DNA from: Actinokineospora alba
GTDB lineage: Bacteria > Actinomycetota > Actinomycetes > Mycobacteriales > Pseudonocardiaceae
Assembly (NCBI RefSeq): GCF_004362515.1
Contig: NZ_SNXU01000001.1
Location: 3,782,001 to 3,846,000 of the forward strand
Length of the DNA stretch: 64,000 nucleotides
Direction of reading: 5' to 3'
This document shows, piece by piece, positions 34,473-43,035 of this stretch (positions within the stretch are counted from its first letter, which is position 1; every line of letters begins with the position of its first letter). The notes below the pieces were generated by a model. It was not told where the DNA came from and searched no databases. It was given only the letters and a program-made list of their open reading frames with translations. The position numbers and the translations under genes are program-made.

Positions 34473-34502
34473 CCCGATTCCGAAGGGTTACCCTGGTGCG
34501 TT

Positions 34503-36473
34503 GTGAGCGTCGAGTCAGTCTTCCCCCAGCTTGAGCCCCTGCTCCCCAGGGTCTCCAAGCCCGTCCAATACGTCGGCGGGGAGCTCAACGCCACCGTCAA
34601 GCCGTGGGACAGCGCCAACGTCCGCTGGGCGCTGATGTACCCCGACGCCTACGAGGTGGGGCTGCCCAACCAGGGCGTCATGATCCTCTACGAGGTGCTC
34701 AACGAGCAGCCCGACGTCCTGGCCGAGCGCACTTACGCGGTCTGGCCGGACCTCGAGAAGCTGATGCGGGAGCACAACGTCCCCCAGTTCACCGTCGACG
34801 GCCACCGCCCGCTCGGCGCGTTCGACATCCTCGGCGTCAGCTTCTCCACCGAACTCGGCTACACCAACATGCTCACCGCCTTGGACCTCGCCGGCATCCC
34901 GCTGCACGCCAAGGACCGGACCGAGGACCACCCCGTCGTGCTCGCGGGCGGGCACGCGTCGTTCAACCCGGAGCCGGTCGCGGACTTCATCGACGCGGCC
35001 GTGCTGGGTGACGGCGAAGAGGCTGTCCTCGAGATCTCCAACATCATCCGGCAGTGGAAGGCCGAGGGCCGCCCCGGCGGCCGCGACGAGCTGCTGACCC
35101 GCATGGCCGAGACCGGCGGCGTCTACATCCCGCGCTTCTACGACGTCACCTACGGCGACGACGGTTCGCTCGGGCAGGCCAAGCCCAACCGCGACCGCAT
35201 CCCTGAGACCATCGCCAAGCGCACCACGATGGACCTCGACGCCTGGCCGTACCCGAAGCAGCCGCTGGTGCCGCTCGCCGAGAGCGTGCACGAGCGGATG
35301 AGCGTGGAGATCTTCCGCGGCTGCACCCGCGGCTGCCGCTTCTGCCAGGCGGGCATGATCACCCGTCCGGTGCGCGAGCGCTCCATCGAGGGCATCGGCG
35401 CGATGATCCAGAAGGGGCTGGAGGCCAGCGGGTTCGAGGAAGTCGGCCTGCTCTCGCTCTCCAGCGCCGACCACAGCGAGATCGGCGAGATCACCAAGCA
35501 GCTCGCCGACCGCTACGAAGGCACCAACACCGGCCTGTCGCTGCCCAGCACCCGGGTCGACGCGTTCAACATCGACCTGGCGAACGAGCTGTCCCGCAAC
35601 GGAAGGCGCTCGGGTCTGACCTTCGCGCCGGAGGGCGGCAGCGAGCGCATCCGGCGCGTCATCAACAAGATGGTGTCCGAAGAGGACCTCATCAAGACCG
35701 TCAGCGCCGCCTACGCCAACGGCTGGCGCCAGGTGAAGCTGTACTTCATGTGCGGCCTCCCCACCGAGACCGACGACGACGTCCTGCAGATCGCCGAGAT
35801 GGCGAAGAACGTCATCCGCGCTGGCCGGGAAGCCAGTGGCCGCAAGGACATCCGCTGCACCATCTCCATCGGCGGGTTCGTCCCCAAGCCGCACACCCCG
35901 TTCCAGTGGGCCGCCCAGTGCGACCCGGACACTGTGGACAGCCGGTTGCGGAAACTGCGTGAGGCCGTCAACTCCGACCGCGACCGCAGCCTGGGCCGCA
36001 ACATCGGCATGCGCTACCACGACGGCAAGCCCAGCCTCATCGAAGGCCTGCTCTCGCGCGGCGACCGCCGCGTCGGCCGCGTCATCGAACGAGTCTGGCG
36101 CGACGGCGGCCGCTTCGACGGCTGGAGCGAACACTTCTCCTACGAACGCTGGGTTTCCTCGGCGGCGGCGGAACTGGAACCACTGGGCGTCGACCTGGCG
36201 TGGTTCACCACCCGCGAGCGGACCGAGGCGGAAGTCCTGCCCTGGGACCACCTCGACTCGGGCCTCGACAAGGAATGGCTCTGGGACGACTGGCAGGACG
36301 CCCTCGACTCCCGCGAACAGGACGACTGCCGGTGGACCCCGTGCTTCGACTGCGGTGTCTGCCCGGCGATGGGCACGGATATCGAGATCGGCCCCACCGG
36401 GCGCAAGCTGCTGCCGATCAGCCCGGTCGGTATCGGCTCCCCCGTGCAGAACCCAGCCCTGACGTCCCCATGA
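34503..36473 (+). CDS. B12-binding-domain radical SAM protein, TIGR03960 family
   Basis: This 656-residue protein has an N-terminal cobalamin-binding-like Rossmann region (YPDAYEVGLPNQGVMILYEV, ILGVSFSTELGYTNML, VVLAGGHASFNPEP) and a radical SAM core. The 4Fe-4S motif is CTRGCRFC (C-x3-C-x2-C), with SAM-site segments EVGLLSLSSADHSEI and LTFAPEGGSERIRR. A C-terminal cysteine cluster (CRWTPCFDCGVCP) suggests a second metal site. TIGR03960 genes normally lie directly before a DUF2344 gene, and often near rne and rplU as here. The reaction is not established. A hairpin terminator follows. Confidence 0.92.
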   Translation: MSVESVFPQLEPLLPRVSKPVQYVGGELNATVKPWDSANVRWALMYPDAYEVGLPNQGVMILYEVLNEQPDVLAERTYAVWPDLEKLMREHNVPQFTVDGHRPLGAFDILGVSFSTELGYTNMLTALDLAGIPLHAKDRTEDHPVVLAGGHASFNPEPVADFIDAAVLGDGEEAVLEISNIIRQWKAEGRPGGRDELLTRMAETGGVYIPRFYDVTYGDDGSLGQAKPNRDRIPETIAKRTTMDLDAWPYPKQPLVPLAESVHERMSVEIFRGCTRGCRFCQAGMITRPVRERSIEGIGAMIQKGLEASGFEEVGLLSLSSADHSEIGEITKQLADRYEGTNTGLSLPSTRVDAFNIDLANELSRNGRRSGLTFAPEGGSERIRRVINKMVSEEDLIKTVSAAYANGWRQVKLYFMCGLPTETDDDVLQIAEMAKNVIRAGREASGRKDIRCTISIGGFVPKPHTPFQWAAQCDPDTVDSRLRKLREAVNSDRDRSLGRNIGMRYHDGKPSLIEGLLSRGDRRVGRVIERVWRDGGRFDGWSEHFSYERWVSSAAAELEPLGVDLAWFTTRERTEAEVLPWDHLDSGLDKEWLWDDWQDALDSREQDDCRWTPCFDCGVCPAMGTDIEIGPTGRKLLPISPVGIGSPVQNPALTSP

Positions 36474-36484
36474 CCGCCCGCGGT

Positions 36485-36514
36485 GCCACCGACGCCGACC
36501 TGGGCGTCGGTGGC
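36485..36514 (+). terminator. Terminator after the radical SAM gene
   Basis: A perfect 12-bp stem (GCCACCGACGCC with GGCGTCGGTGGC) with a 6-nt loop starts 12 bp after the stop. Confidence 0.7.
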
Positions 36515-36546
36515 GCAGCTGCGCAGGCATAGGGCCACCGGCCGTC

Positions 36547-36714
36547 TTACTTCGTCATATTGAAATAGATGTCCATCATGCCGCCGCGGACCGTAGGGGC
36601 GTCGCGGTCACCTTCCACCATCGGCGAGCTTTCGTCGGATGCGGTGACGTCGGGGGTTCCGGCGACCTCGGGGGCGTCGTCTGGGATGTCCTCGGGCGTT
36701 GCCATGTGCTCCAT
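36547..36714 (-). CDS. Short acidic peptide gene, precursor-like
   Basis: This 55-residue peptide starts MEHMATPEDIPDDAPEV; the second ATG at 36705 would give 52 residues. It is strongly acidic and rich in Pro, Asp and Glu for about 40 residues. It then changes to VRGG followed by MMDIYFNMTK, so a Gly-Gly precedes a short hydrophobic, Met-rich tail. That layout recalls leader/core peptides cut after GG. It follows the secreted subtilase gene on the same strand after 111 bp. No dedicated modification enzyme lies beside it on this strand, so it may equally be an ordinary small acidic protein. Confidence 0.5.
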   Translation of the reverse strand: MEHMATPEDIPDDAPEVAGTPDVTASDESSPMVEGDRDAPTVRGGMMDIYFNMTK

Positions 36715-36825
36715 CCAGGTCCGAGCGGTCGGTATTGCCAGTTCGATCCAACCCGTTGCGAGAGCGCAACGGCATCGCTCGATCGGGCGATGCGCGCGGG
36801 GTCGACCCCCCGAACGGCACAAAGA

Positions 36826-38223
36826 TCAGCTGACAGCGGCCAAAGCGTCGACCATCCCGTGCCCGTGGAAGCTGTTGTACGGCGCATACCCAGAGCAGTA
36901 AGCGTCCTGCCCGCCAGCCCCATCAAGGTCATAATCCGCCGGACAAGGCACCGTCCGAGCCTGCCCCGTCAGCAACCGGCTCAACGCCTGCGGAGTCGCC
37001 CCCCGATGCGTGCTGGCCAGCAGCGCCGCGACCCCCGACACATGCGGCGTCGCCATCGAAGTCCCGCAAGACTCGGCATACCCGCCAGGCACCGTGGACA
37101 ACACGCAGTCGTCGCGATCCCCACCAGGCGCGGTCACATCGACCACCCCGAGCCCATACGCGCTATACCCGGCCTTGAGCTCCGAAGGACCCACCGCCGA
37201 CACCGCCACCACCCCGCGCAACCCGGCGGGCAGCACCTTGCAGCTGTCATCCAACGTCCGCCGTGATCCCTTGGCGTCCACCGTCTGCCCGTGCGGCCGG
37301 GCCAAGTCGATGTTCTCGTTCGACGCCGCCGCCACCACTAGCACGCCCCGCTTGGTCACGTAGTCGACCGCGCGGCGCACCGCTTCGGAGACCACGCGTT
37401 CGCCGTCGCGGTCGCAGGTCTGCAGCCACGGGTCGACGAAGTAGCTGTTGTTGGCCACCGCCATGCCCTGCGCCGCCGCCCACATCAGGCCGCACACCAC
37501 CGCCTCCGGGAACACGAACCCGGCGTCGTCGACCACCTTCACCGACGCGAGCCGCACCCCGGGGGCGACCCCGGTGACGCCGCTGCCGTCGTCGGCGGCG
37601 GCGATGATCCCGGCGACGTGCGTGCCGTGCGGGGACTCCGTGGGCTGCCACGCCGCGGGTGTCGAGTCGGGCTTGCCGCCCAGGCACCCGGCGGACCGGG
37701 CGGGGTCGACGGCGGCCGCGAGGTCGGGGTGGGTGGAGTCGACACCGGAGTCCAACACCCCGACGGTCACGTCGGAGCTGCCCGGGTCGATCGCGCGGGC
37801 CCGGTCGGCCCCGATCATCGCCATGTTCCACTGCTCGGCGGTCCGGTCGGCCTTGGGCACCTCGTACGCCGTCCGGGTGGCCTCGACCTGCTTGGACCGA
37901 CCGACCGCGCTCTGCGCGCTGAACACCCGGTCACGGCCCATCAGCGCCGGGAACCGACGATCACTGGACGTGACGACGCCCACGCCGATCTGGGGGTAGT
38001 AGGCCACCGTGGACCCGCACTTCGAGGACGCTTCCGCGGCGGCGTCACCGGCGCTGGTCCACGGCTCGTAGAGGACGACGTACCGCACGTCGAGATGGTG
38101 GTCCCCGCAGGTGACGACACTCGGCTCCATGGGCGCGGCGAACGCGGGCTCGGTGCTCACGAGCACCGTCGCGACCGCCGCGACACTGACCACTGCCGCC
38201 TGGGTTCGGCGCAGCAGAGGCAC
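36826..38223 (-). CDS. Secreted S8 subtilisin-family serine protease
   Basis: This 465-residue protein has a signal peptide (AAVVSVAAVATVLVSTEPAF, cleaved near AFAAP), an N-terminal domain of about 110 residues that may be a propeptide, then the S8 catalytic triad: Asp in VGVLDSGVDSTHPDL, His in SPHGTHVAGIIAA and Ser in CGTSMATPHVSGVAAL. The oxyanion Asn is in VVAAASNENID. There is no C-terminal membrane helix, so it is released rather than a mycosin-type anchored protease. It lies on the opposite strand between two genes that are normally adjacent (TIGR03960 and DUF2344), so it looks like a later insertion. Confidence 0.92.
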   Translation of the reverse strand: MPLLRRTQAAVVSVAAVATVLVSTEPAFAAPMEPSVVTCGDHHLDVRYVVLYEPWTSAGDAAAEASSKCGSTVAYYPQIGVGVVTSSDRRFPALMGRDRVFSAQSAVGRSKQVEATRTAYEVPKADRTAEQWNMAMIGADRARAIDPGSSDVTVGVLDSGVDSTHPDLAAAVDPARSAGCLGGKPDSTPAAWQPTESPHGTHVAGIIAAADDGSGVTGVAPGVRLASVKVVDDAGFVFPEAVVCGLMWAAAQGMAVANNSYFVDPWLQTCDRDGERVVSEAVRRAVDYVTKRGVLVVAAASNENIDLARPHGQTVDAKGSRRTLDDSCKVLPAGLRGVVAVSAVGPSELKAGYSAYGLGVVDVTAPGGDRDDCVLSTVPGGYAESCGTSMATPHVSGVAALLASTHRGATPQALSRLLTGQARTVPCPADYDLDGAGGQDAYCSGYAPYNSFHGHGMVDALAAVS

Positions 38224-38482
38224 GGGCGACCTCCAGTACTGGCCTGCCGGATTCCTCGGGTCGTGCTGACCACTCGCTGCGGACGGTAGCCACGACCCGC
38301 CCGGGAAACAACCTGGACGGCGGAATTGGCCGCGGCTGGGCCCCGAGTGCTGCCAACCGGAGTAATTCAGTCGGCGAATCGCGCCACGGTACGGTTCTCC
38401 CTGCAGGCAGAAGCACCGTCGGACACATCCCCTAGGAGTAATCCTGAGTCGCCAGGATCAGCCCAACCCGTCGGCCGCGCCG

Positions 38483-39226
38483 GTGCAGAAGCTGCGCCTG
38501 CGCTACGCCAAACGGGGAAGGCTCCGCTTCACCTCACACCGCGACGTGGCCCGCACGTTCGAGCGCGCGCTGCGCCGGGCGGGTGTGCCGATGGCCTATT
38601 CCCAGGGATTCAGCCCGCACCCGAAGATCTCGTGGATCGGCGCGGCGCCGACCGGGGTGGCCAGTGAGGCCGAGTACGTGGAGATCTCGGTCGTCGAGGC
38701 GGTCGACCCGGCCAGGCTGGCGGCCGCGCTCGACGAGGCGCTCCCGCCGGGCATCGACGTGCTGGAGTCGGTCGTGGCCGGTCCGGGCGGGCTCGCGGAG
38801 CGGATGGAGGCCAGCCGCTGGCGCATCGAGCTGCCGGGTGTGCCGGTCGACGAGCTGCGCGGCGCGGTGGCGAAGCTCCTCGCCGAGGAACACGTCGAAG
38901 TGGAGCGGCTCACCAAGGACGGCAGGCGGCTGATCGACGCCCGACCTGCGGTTATTCGTGCCGACGTGCTCGACTCCGCCGACCCGGAGTCCGGTGTGGG
39001 CATCGACATGCCAGTGGATTCGCCCCCGTATGGGATACTGGTCGCGGTCGTTCGGCAGACAACACCAGCCGTTCGGCCCGACGACGTACTGAGCGCGTTG
39101 CGCGTCGTCGCCGCTCTGGAACCGCCCGTGCCCGCGAAGGCGACGCGGATGGCCCAGGGACGGCTTGACGACGATGGCGTTCTGTCCGACCCGCTGGCCC
39201 TCGATCGGGCGGCGACAGCCGGATAG
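38483..39226 (+). CDS. DUF2344 (TIGR03936) protein, radical SAM partner
   Basis: This 247-residue protein contains the family start KLRLRYAKRGRLRFTSHRDV and the FSPHPKISWIGAAPTGVASE motif. DUF2344 proteins accompany, or are fused to, TIGR03960 radical SAM proteins. GTG 38483 has no good Shine-Dalgarno. An in-frame CTG at 38444 lies 5 nt after AGGAG and would add 13 residues (LSRQDQPNPSAAP), so a rare CTG start is plausible. The subtilase insertion separates it from its radical SAM partner; rne follows 181 bp later. Confidence 0.88.
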   Translation: MQKLRLRYAKRGRLRFTSHRDVARTFERALRRAGVPMAYSQGFSPHPKISWIGAAPTGVASEAEYVEISVVEAVDPARLAAALDEALPPGIDVLESVVAGPGGLAERMEASRWRIELPGVPVDELRGAVAKLLAEEHVEVERLTKDGRRLIDARPAVIRADVLDSADPESGVGIDMPVDSPPYGILVAVVRQTTPAVRPDDVLSALRVVAALEPPVPAKATRMAQGRLDDDGVLSDPLALDRAATAG

Positions 39227-39407
39227 TCCGCCTGGGAGACGCAGTGCCTCACCGTGGTCGAACGACCTGCCGTCAGCCGGTGTCGGTCCCATGACCGGCA
39301 TCGAGACGGCGAGAGGCGAGGATTCCCGCCGCCTTGCGCGGTGGAAACACAACTAGGCCCCTGAGCGGCCGCGTCTGCAGGGACGCGCCCGGGGGCGGAG
39401 GAGTTAC

Positions 39408-42176
39408 ATGTCGGATATGTCGAACCCTGCCGGAAGCACCGGCGGGGCTACCACCACAACTACCCATGCGGCGCTGGCGGATCTTCCCGCCAAGGTTCGG
39501 GTGCACGCCCTCGCGAAGCTGCTGGAAGTCAGCAGCAAGGACGTCATCAGCGCCCTCACCGACCTCGGTGAAGAGGTGCGCGGCGCGCAGTCCAGCGTCA
39601 GCCGCGACGTCGCCATCAAGGTCGCCGAGGCCCTGACCAGCGACGACACTGGCCTCGACACTGTCGACAGGGCGAGTGAGCCCGTCGAGGCGCCGGTCGA
39701 GCCGGAGCCCGTGGCCCCGCGCAAGGCCCGGATACCGCCGACGCCGGTGTTCGCCTCCGCGTCGCCGCTGTTCCTCCCGCCCGAGCCGGTCGCGGCCCCC
39801 GCCCCGGTCAAGCGGCGCGAGGAGCGCGACGAGGAGCCGGTCGAGGAGATCGCCCCCAAGGCAGCCGCCGCTCCCAAGGCCGCCGAACCGGCCGACGAGT
39901 CGCACGCCGACGATGACGACGAGGACGGTGGCGCCAGCCGTCGCCGTCGCCGTGGTCGCCGCGGCCGCGGGCGCGGCAAGGGCGTCAACGACGAGCCGGA
40001 GTCGACCGACACCCGGACGGACGCCGACGACACCGCCGAGGCCGAAGAGCCCGCGCAGGACGAGCCGTCCACCCAGGACGACGAGACCGGCGACGCCGCC
40101 AGCCGTCGTCGCCGCCGCCGTCGTCGCCGCAAGGGCGGGGACGACGGTGACTACTCGGCCACCGAGTCCACCCCGGACGACCCGCCGAACACCGTGGTCC
40201 ACGTCCGCGAGGTGCGCGACGAGAAGACCGAGGCCGCCGACGCCCGCAACGAGGTGCGCAGCGTGCGCGGCTCCACCCGGCTCGAGGCCAAGCGCCAGCG
40301 TCGCCGCGACGGCCGCGAGGCAGGCCGCAGGCGCGCCCCGATCCTGTCCGAGGCCGAGTTCCTGGCCCGCCGTGAGGCTGTCGACCGCGCGATGATCGTG
40401 CGGGAGAACCCGGACCGCACGCAGATCGCGGTCCTGGAGGACGGTGTGCTCGTCGAGCACTTCGTCACCTCGACCGGCACCGGCTCCCTGGTCGGCAACG
40501 TCTACCTGGGCCGTGTCCAGAACGTGCTGCCCAGCATGGAAGCCGCCTTCGTCGACATCGGCCGCGGCCGCAACGCCGTGCTCTACGCCGGTGAGGTCGA
40601 CTGGGACGCCGCGGGCCTGGAAGGCAAGGCCCGCAAGATCGAGCAGGCCCTGTCCACCGGCGACAGCGTGCTCGTGCAGGTCACCAAGGACCCGATCGGC
40701 CACAAGGGCGCCCGGCTCACCACCCAGATCTCGCTGCCCGGCCGCTTCCTGGTCTACGTGCCCGGCGGCGGCGCCACCGGCATCTCCCGCAAGCTGCCGG
40801 AGAACGAGCGGCGCAGGCTCAAGGACGTCCTCAAGCGGATCGTCCCCGAGGACGCGGGCGTCATCATCCGCACCGCCTCGGAGGGCATCAGCGAGGAAGA
40901 GCTGGGCCGCGACGTCCGCCGTCTGCAGGCGCAGTGGCAGGTCATCAAGGACAAGTCCGAAGGCACCAACGGCGTCAAGAAGGCCGGCTCTCCCTCGCTG
41001 CTCTACGAGGAGCCGGATCTGCTGGTGAAGGTCGTCCGCGACCTGTTCACCGAGGACTTCTCGACGCTCGCGGTCCAGGGTGAGACGGCGTGGGAGACAA
41101 TCGACTCCTACGTCCGCCACGTGGCCCCCGAGCTGCTCGACCGGGTCCGCCGCCACGTGGGCCCGAAGGACGTCTTCGCGGAGACGCGGGTCGACGAACA
41201 GCTGCTCAAGGCGCTCGACCGCAAGGTCTGGCTGCCCTCGGGCGGCTACCTGATCATCGACCGCACCGAGGCGATGACGGTCATCGACGTCAACACGGGC
41301 AAGTTCACCGGATCCGGTGGCAACCTCGAGGAGACGGTGACCCGCAACAACCTGGAGTCGGCCGAGGAGATCGTCCGCCAGCTCCGGCTGCGCGACATCG
41401 GCGGCATCATCGTCATCGACTTCATCGACATGGTGCTCGAGTCCAACCGGGACCTGGTCCTGCGCAGGCTCACCGAGTGCCTTGGCCGCGACCGCACGCG
41501 CCACCAGGTCGCCGAGGTCACCTCGCTGGGTCTCGTGCAGATGACCCGCAAGCGGGTCGGCACGGGCCTGCTGGAGGCCTTCAGCAACACGTGTGAGCAC
41601 TGCAAGGGCCGTGGCGTGGTGGTCAGCACCGAGACCGCCAAGGCCGCTCCCGTGCCGCAGCAACAGCAGCAGCAGCAGCCCGCTCCGCAGAAGGAGAAGG
41701 AGCCGGAGCAGACCGGCGGCGGCAGGCGCCGCGGCCGGGACCGCGACCGGGACAAGGGCAAGGACCAGCAGCAGCCGGTCGTCAAGGACGAGCCGGTGCG
41801 CGACGACGTGAAGAACGCCGTCGCCACCATCGCCAAGGCGACGGTCAAGCACGCCGACGACGGTCACCACGACGCCGAACCGGTGGCTGCTGAGCCCGTC
41901 AAGGCCGCAGAGCCCGCCAAGGCTCCTGAACCCGTCAAGGCCCCTGAACCCGCCGTCGAGGCCCCCGTGGCCCAGGCGTTGGGTGACGTGTCCGGCGACG
42001 GTCACGCGGAGCACGACAACGTCAGCAACGGCCGCGCGCCCGAGCCCGTCGTGGAGGCTCCGGCAGCCCCCGCGGCACCCGTGGCGGCACCCGCCGTCTC
42101 GGCCCCCCGCAGGCGCAGCCGTCGGACCGCCTCGCGGCCCGCCGGCCCGCCGGTCAACGCAGGTCAGGAGGGCTGA
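39408..42176 (+). CDS. rne: Ribonuclease E/G
   Basis: This 922-residue endoribonuclease acts in mRNA decay and rRNA maturation. The actinobacterial layout is clear. An IF2-N-like segment near the start (KVRVHALAKLLEVSSKDVIS) leads into a long acidic/basic disordered region with RRRRRGRRGRGRGK stretches. The S1 and catalytic core follow (GNVYLGRVQNVLPSMEAAFV, catalytic Asp in VIDVNTGKFTG and DFIDMV), then the zinc-link CEHCKGRG and a disordered Pro/Glu/Ala/Lys tail. It is longer than E. coli RNase G because of both flanking regions. The 181-bp leader before the ATG has a GGAGGAG site and no gene. Confidence 0.96.
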   Translation: MSDMSNPAGSTGGATTTTTHAALADLPAKVRVHALAKLLEVSSKDVISALTDLGEEVRGAQSSVSRDVAIKVAEALTSDDTGLDTVDRASEPVEAPVEPEPVAPRKARIPPTPVFASASPLFLPPEPVAAPAPVKRREERDEEPVEEIAPKAAAAPKAAEPADESHADDDDEDGGASRRRRRGRRGRGRGKGVNDEPESTDTRTDADDTAEAEEPAQDEPSTQDDETGDAASRRRRRRRRRKGGDDGDYSATESTPDDPPNTVVHVREVRDEKTEAADARNEVRSVRGSTRLEAKRQRRRDGREAGRRRAPILSEAEFLARREAVDRAMIVRENPDRTQIAVLEDGVLVEHFVTSTGTGSLVGNVYLGRVQNVLPSMEAAFVDIGRGRNAVLYAGEVDWDAAGLEGKARKIEQALSTGDSVLVQVTKDPIGHKGARLTTQISLPGRFLVYVPGGGATGISRKLPENERRRLKDVLKRIVPEDAGVIIRTASEGISEEELGRDVRRLQAQWQVIKDKSEGTNGVKKAGSPSLLYEEPDLLVKVVRDLFTEDFSTLAVQGETAWETIDSYVRHVAPELLDRVRRHVGPKDVFAETRVDEQLLKALDRKVWLPSGGYLIIDRTEAMTVIDVNTGKFTGSGGNLEETVTRNNLESAEEIVRQLRLRDIGGIIVIDFIDMVLESNRDLVLRRLTECLGRDRTRHQVAEVTSLGLVQMTRKRVGTGLLEAFSNTCEHCKGRGVVVSTETAKAAPVPQQQQQQQPAPQKEKEPEQTGGGRRRGRDRDRDKGKDQQQPVVKDEPVRDDVKNAVATIAKATVKHADDGHHDAEPVAAEPVKAAEPAKAPEPVKAPEPAVEAPVAQALGDVSGDGHAEHDNVSNGRAPEPVVEAPAAPAAPVAAPAVSAPRRRSRRTASRPAGPPVNAGQEG

Positions 42177-42243
42177 TGGCGAGCATCACCATCACCATTG
42201 GCCACCCCGGTTTGACCTCGATTCCCACGGCCACGTAACCTGT

Positions 42244-42273
42244 GACACGGCCCGCCGTTCGGTGGGCCGTGTC
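42244..42273 (+). terminator. Hairpin between rne and rplU
   Basis: GACACGGCCCGCC and GGTGGGCCGTGTC pair over 13 bp with one G-T, around a 4-nt loop. It lies in the 179-bp gap between rne and rplU with no T-tract. It could end rne transcription or form part of the rplU leader; nothing else is seen in this gap. Confidence 0.5.
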
Positions 42274-42355
42274 GTGAGAAGCCCAGCTCGGTGTGGTTCT
42301 TTCCGGAGCCAGGGCACCCATGACCCCCATTGTCTAGTAAGCAGGAGCCTTCCCG

Positions 42356-42667
42356 ATGTACGCGATCGTCAAGACCGGCGGCAAGCAGTACAAGGTGGCT
42401 GTCGGCGACGTCGTCGAGGTCGAGAAGCTTGTCGGCACGCCCGGCACCGAGCTGAGCCTCGCCGCGGTGCTCGTTGTCGACGGCACCGACGTCACCACCG
42501 ACGCGGACGCCCTGGCGAAGGTTTCGGTGACCGGCAAGGTCGTCGAGCAGACCAAGGGCCCCAAGATTCGTATCCACAAGTTCAAGAACAAGACCGGCTA
42601 CCACAAGCGTCAGGGTCACCGTCAGAAGTTGACCCGCGTCGAGGTCACCGGCATCACGGTTAAGTGA
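42356..42667 (+). CDS. rplU: 50S ribosomal protein L21
   Basis: This 103-residue protein has the full L21 pattern: [20 protein letters not shown] at the start and [20 protein letters not shown] at the basic C-terminal end. It binds 23S rRNA. AGGAG precedes the ATG. rpmA follows after 14 bp, the conserved L21-L27 operon. Confidence 0.98.
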   Translation: MYAIVKTGGKQYKVAVGDVVEVEKLVGTPGTELSLAAVLVVDGTDVTTDADALAKVSVTGKVVEQTKGPKIRIHKFKNKTGYHKRQGHRQKLTRVEVTGITVK

Positions 42668-42681
42668 GGACCTGAGCAGCC

Positions 42682-42945
42682 ATGGCACACAAAAAGGGTG
42701 CATCCAGCTCGCGTAACGGGCGTGACTCCAACGCCCAGTACCTCGGCGTGAAGCGCTACGGCGGCCAGGTCGTCAAGTCCGGCGAAATCCTGCTCCGTCA
42801 GCGCGGCACCAAGTTCCACCCCGGTGTGAACGTCGGCCGCGGTAAGGACGACACGCTGTTCGCCCTGGCCGCGGGCGCGGTCCAGTTCGGCGAGAAGCGC
42901 GGTCGCAAGACCGTCAACATCGTCCCCGTCGAAACGGCTGCGTAA
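42682..42945 (+). CDS. rpmA: 50S ribosomal protein L27
   Basis: This 87-residue protein starts [20 protein letters not shown], so no cleavable N-terminal extension is present. The [20 protein letters not shown] core is intact. Its N-terminus reaches the peptidyl-transferase centre. A strong terminator follows, which separates the ribosomal-protein transcript from obgE. Confidence 0.98.
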   Translation: MAHKKGASSSRNGRDSNAQYLGVKRYGGQVVKSGEILLRQRGTKFHPGVNVGRGKDDTLFALAAGAVQFGEKRGRKTVNIVPVETAA

Positions 42946-42968
42946 GTCGTTCGACTGCAAGACTCCGA

Positions 42969-43015
42969 CGAGGGGTGGGCTGGATCGCATCCGGCTCACC
43001 CCTCGTCTTTTGTTC
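42969..43015 (+). terminator. Intrinsic terminator after rpmA
   Basis: A stem of about 18 bp with G-T pairs (CGAGGGGTGGGCTGGATC against the later CATCCGGCTCACCCCTCG) is followed by TCTTTTGTTC, a rare T-rich tract in this genome. Confidence 0.8.
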
Positions 43016-43035
43016 GTTCTTGAGAGGAAATTCCA

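Noticed and set aside
34515..36530. Long open frame antisense to the radical SAM gene (about 670 codons)
   Set aside because: The same GC-bias shadow; the sense strand carries the CxxxCxxC motif and full family pattern.
36474..36822. A full RiPP biosynthetic cluster around the short acidic peptide
   Set aside because: The nearby radical SAM protein belongs to the conserved TIGR03960 housekeeping-like family on the other strand behind a terminator, and no dedicated maturation or transport genes are adjacent.
39900..40140. Arg-rich repeats in rne as a separate repeat element
   Set aside because: They encode the disordered RNA-binding region usual for actinobacterial RNase E and are in frame.
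39273..42014. Long open frame antisense to rne (about 900 codons)
   Set aside because: It mirrors the codon bias of rne in GC-rich DNA, has no start signal or domain, and its Arg/Gly/Ala/Val-rich product is typical of shadow frames.
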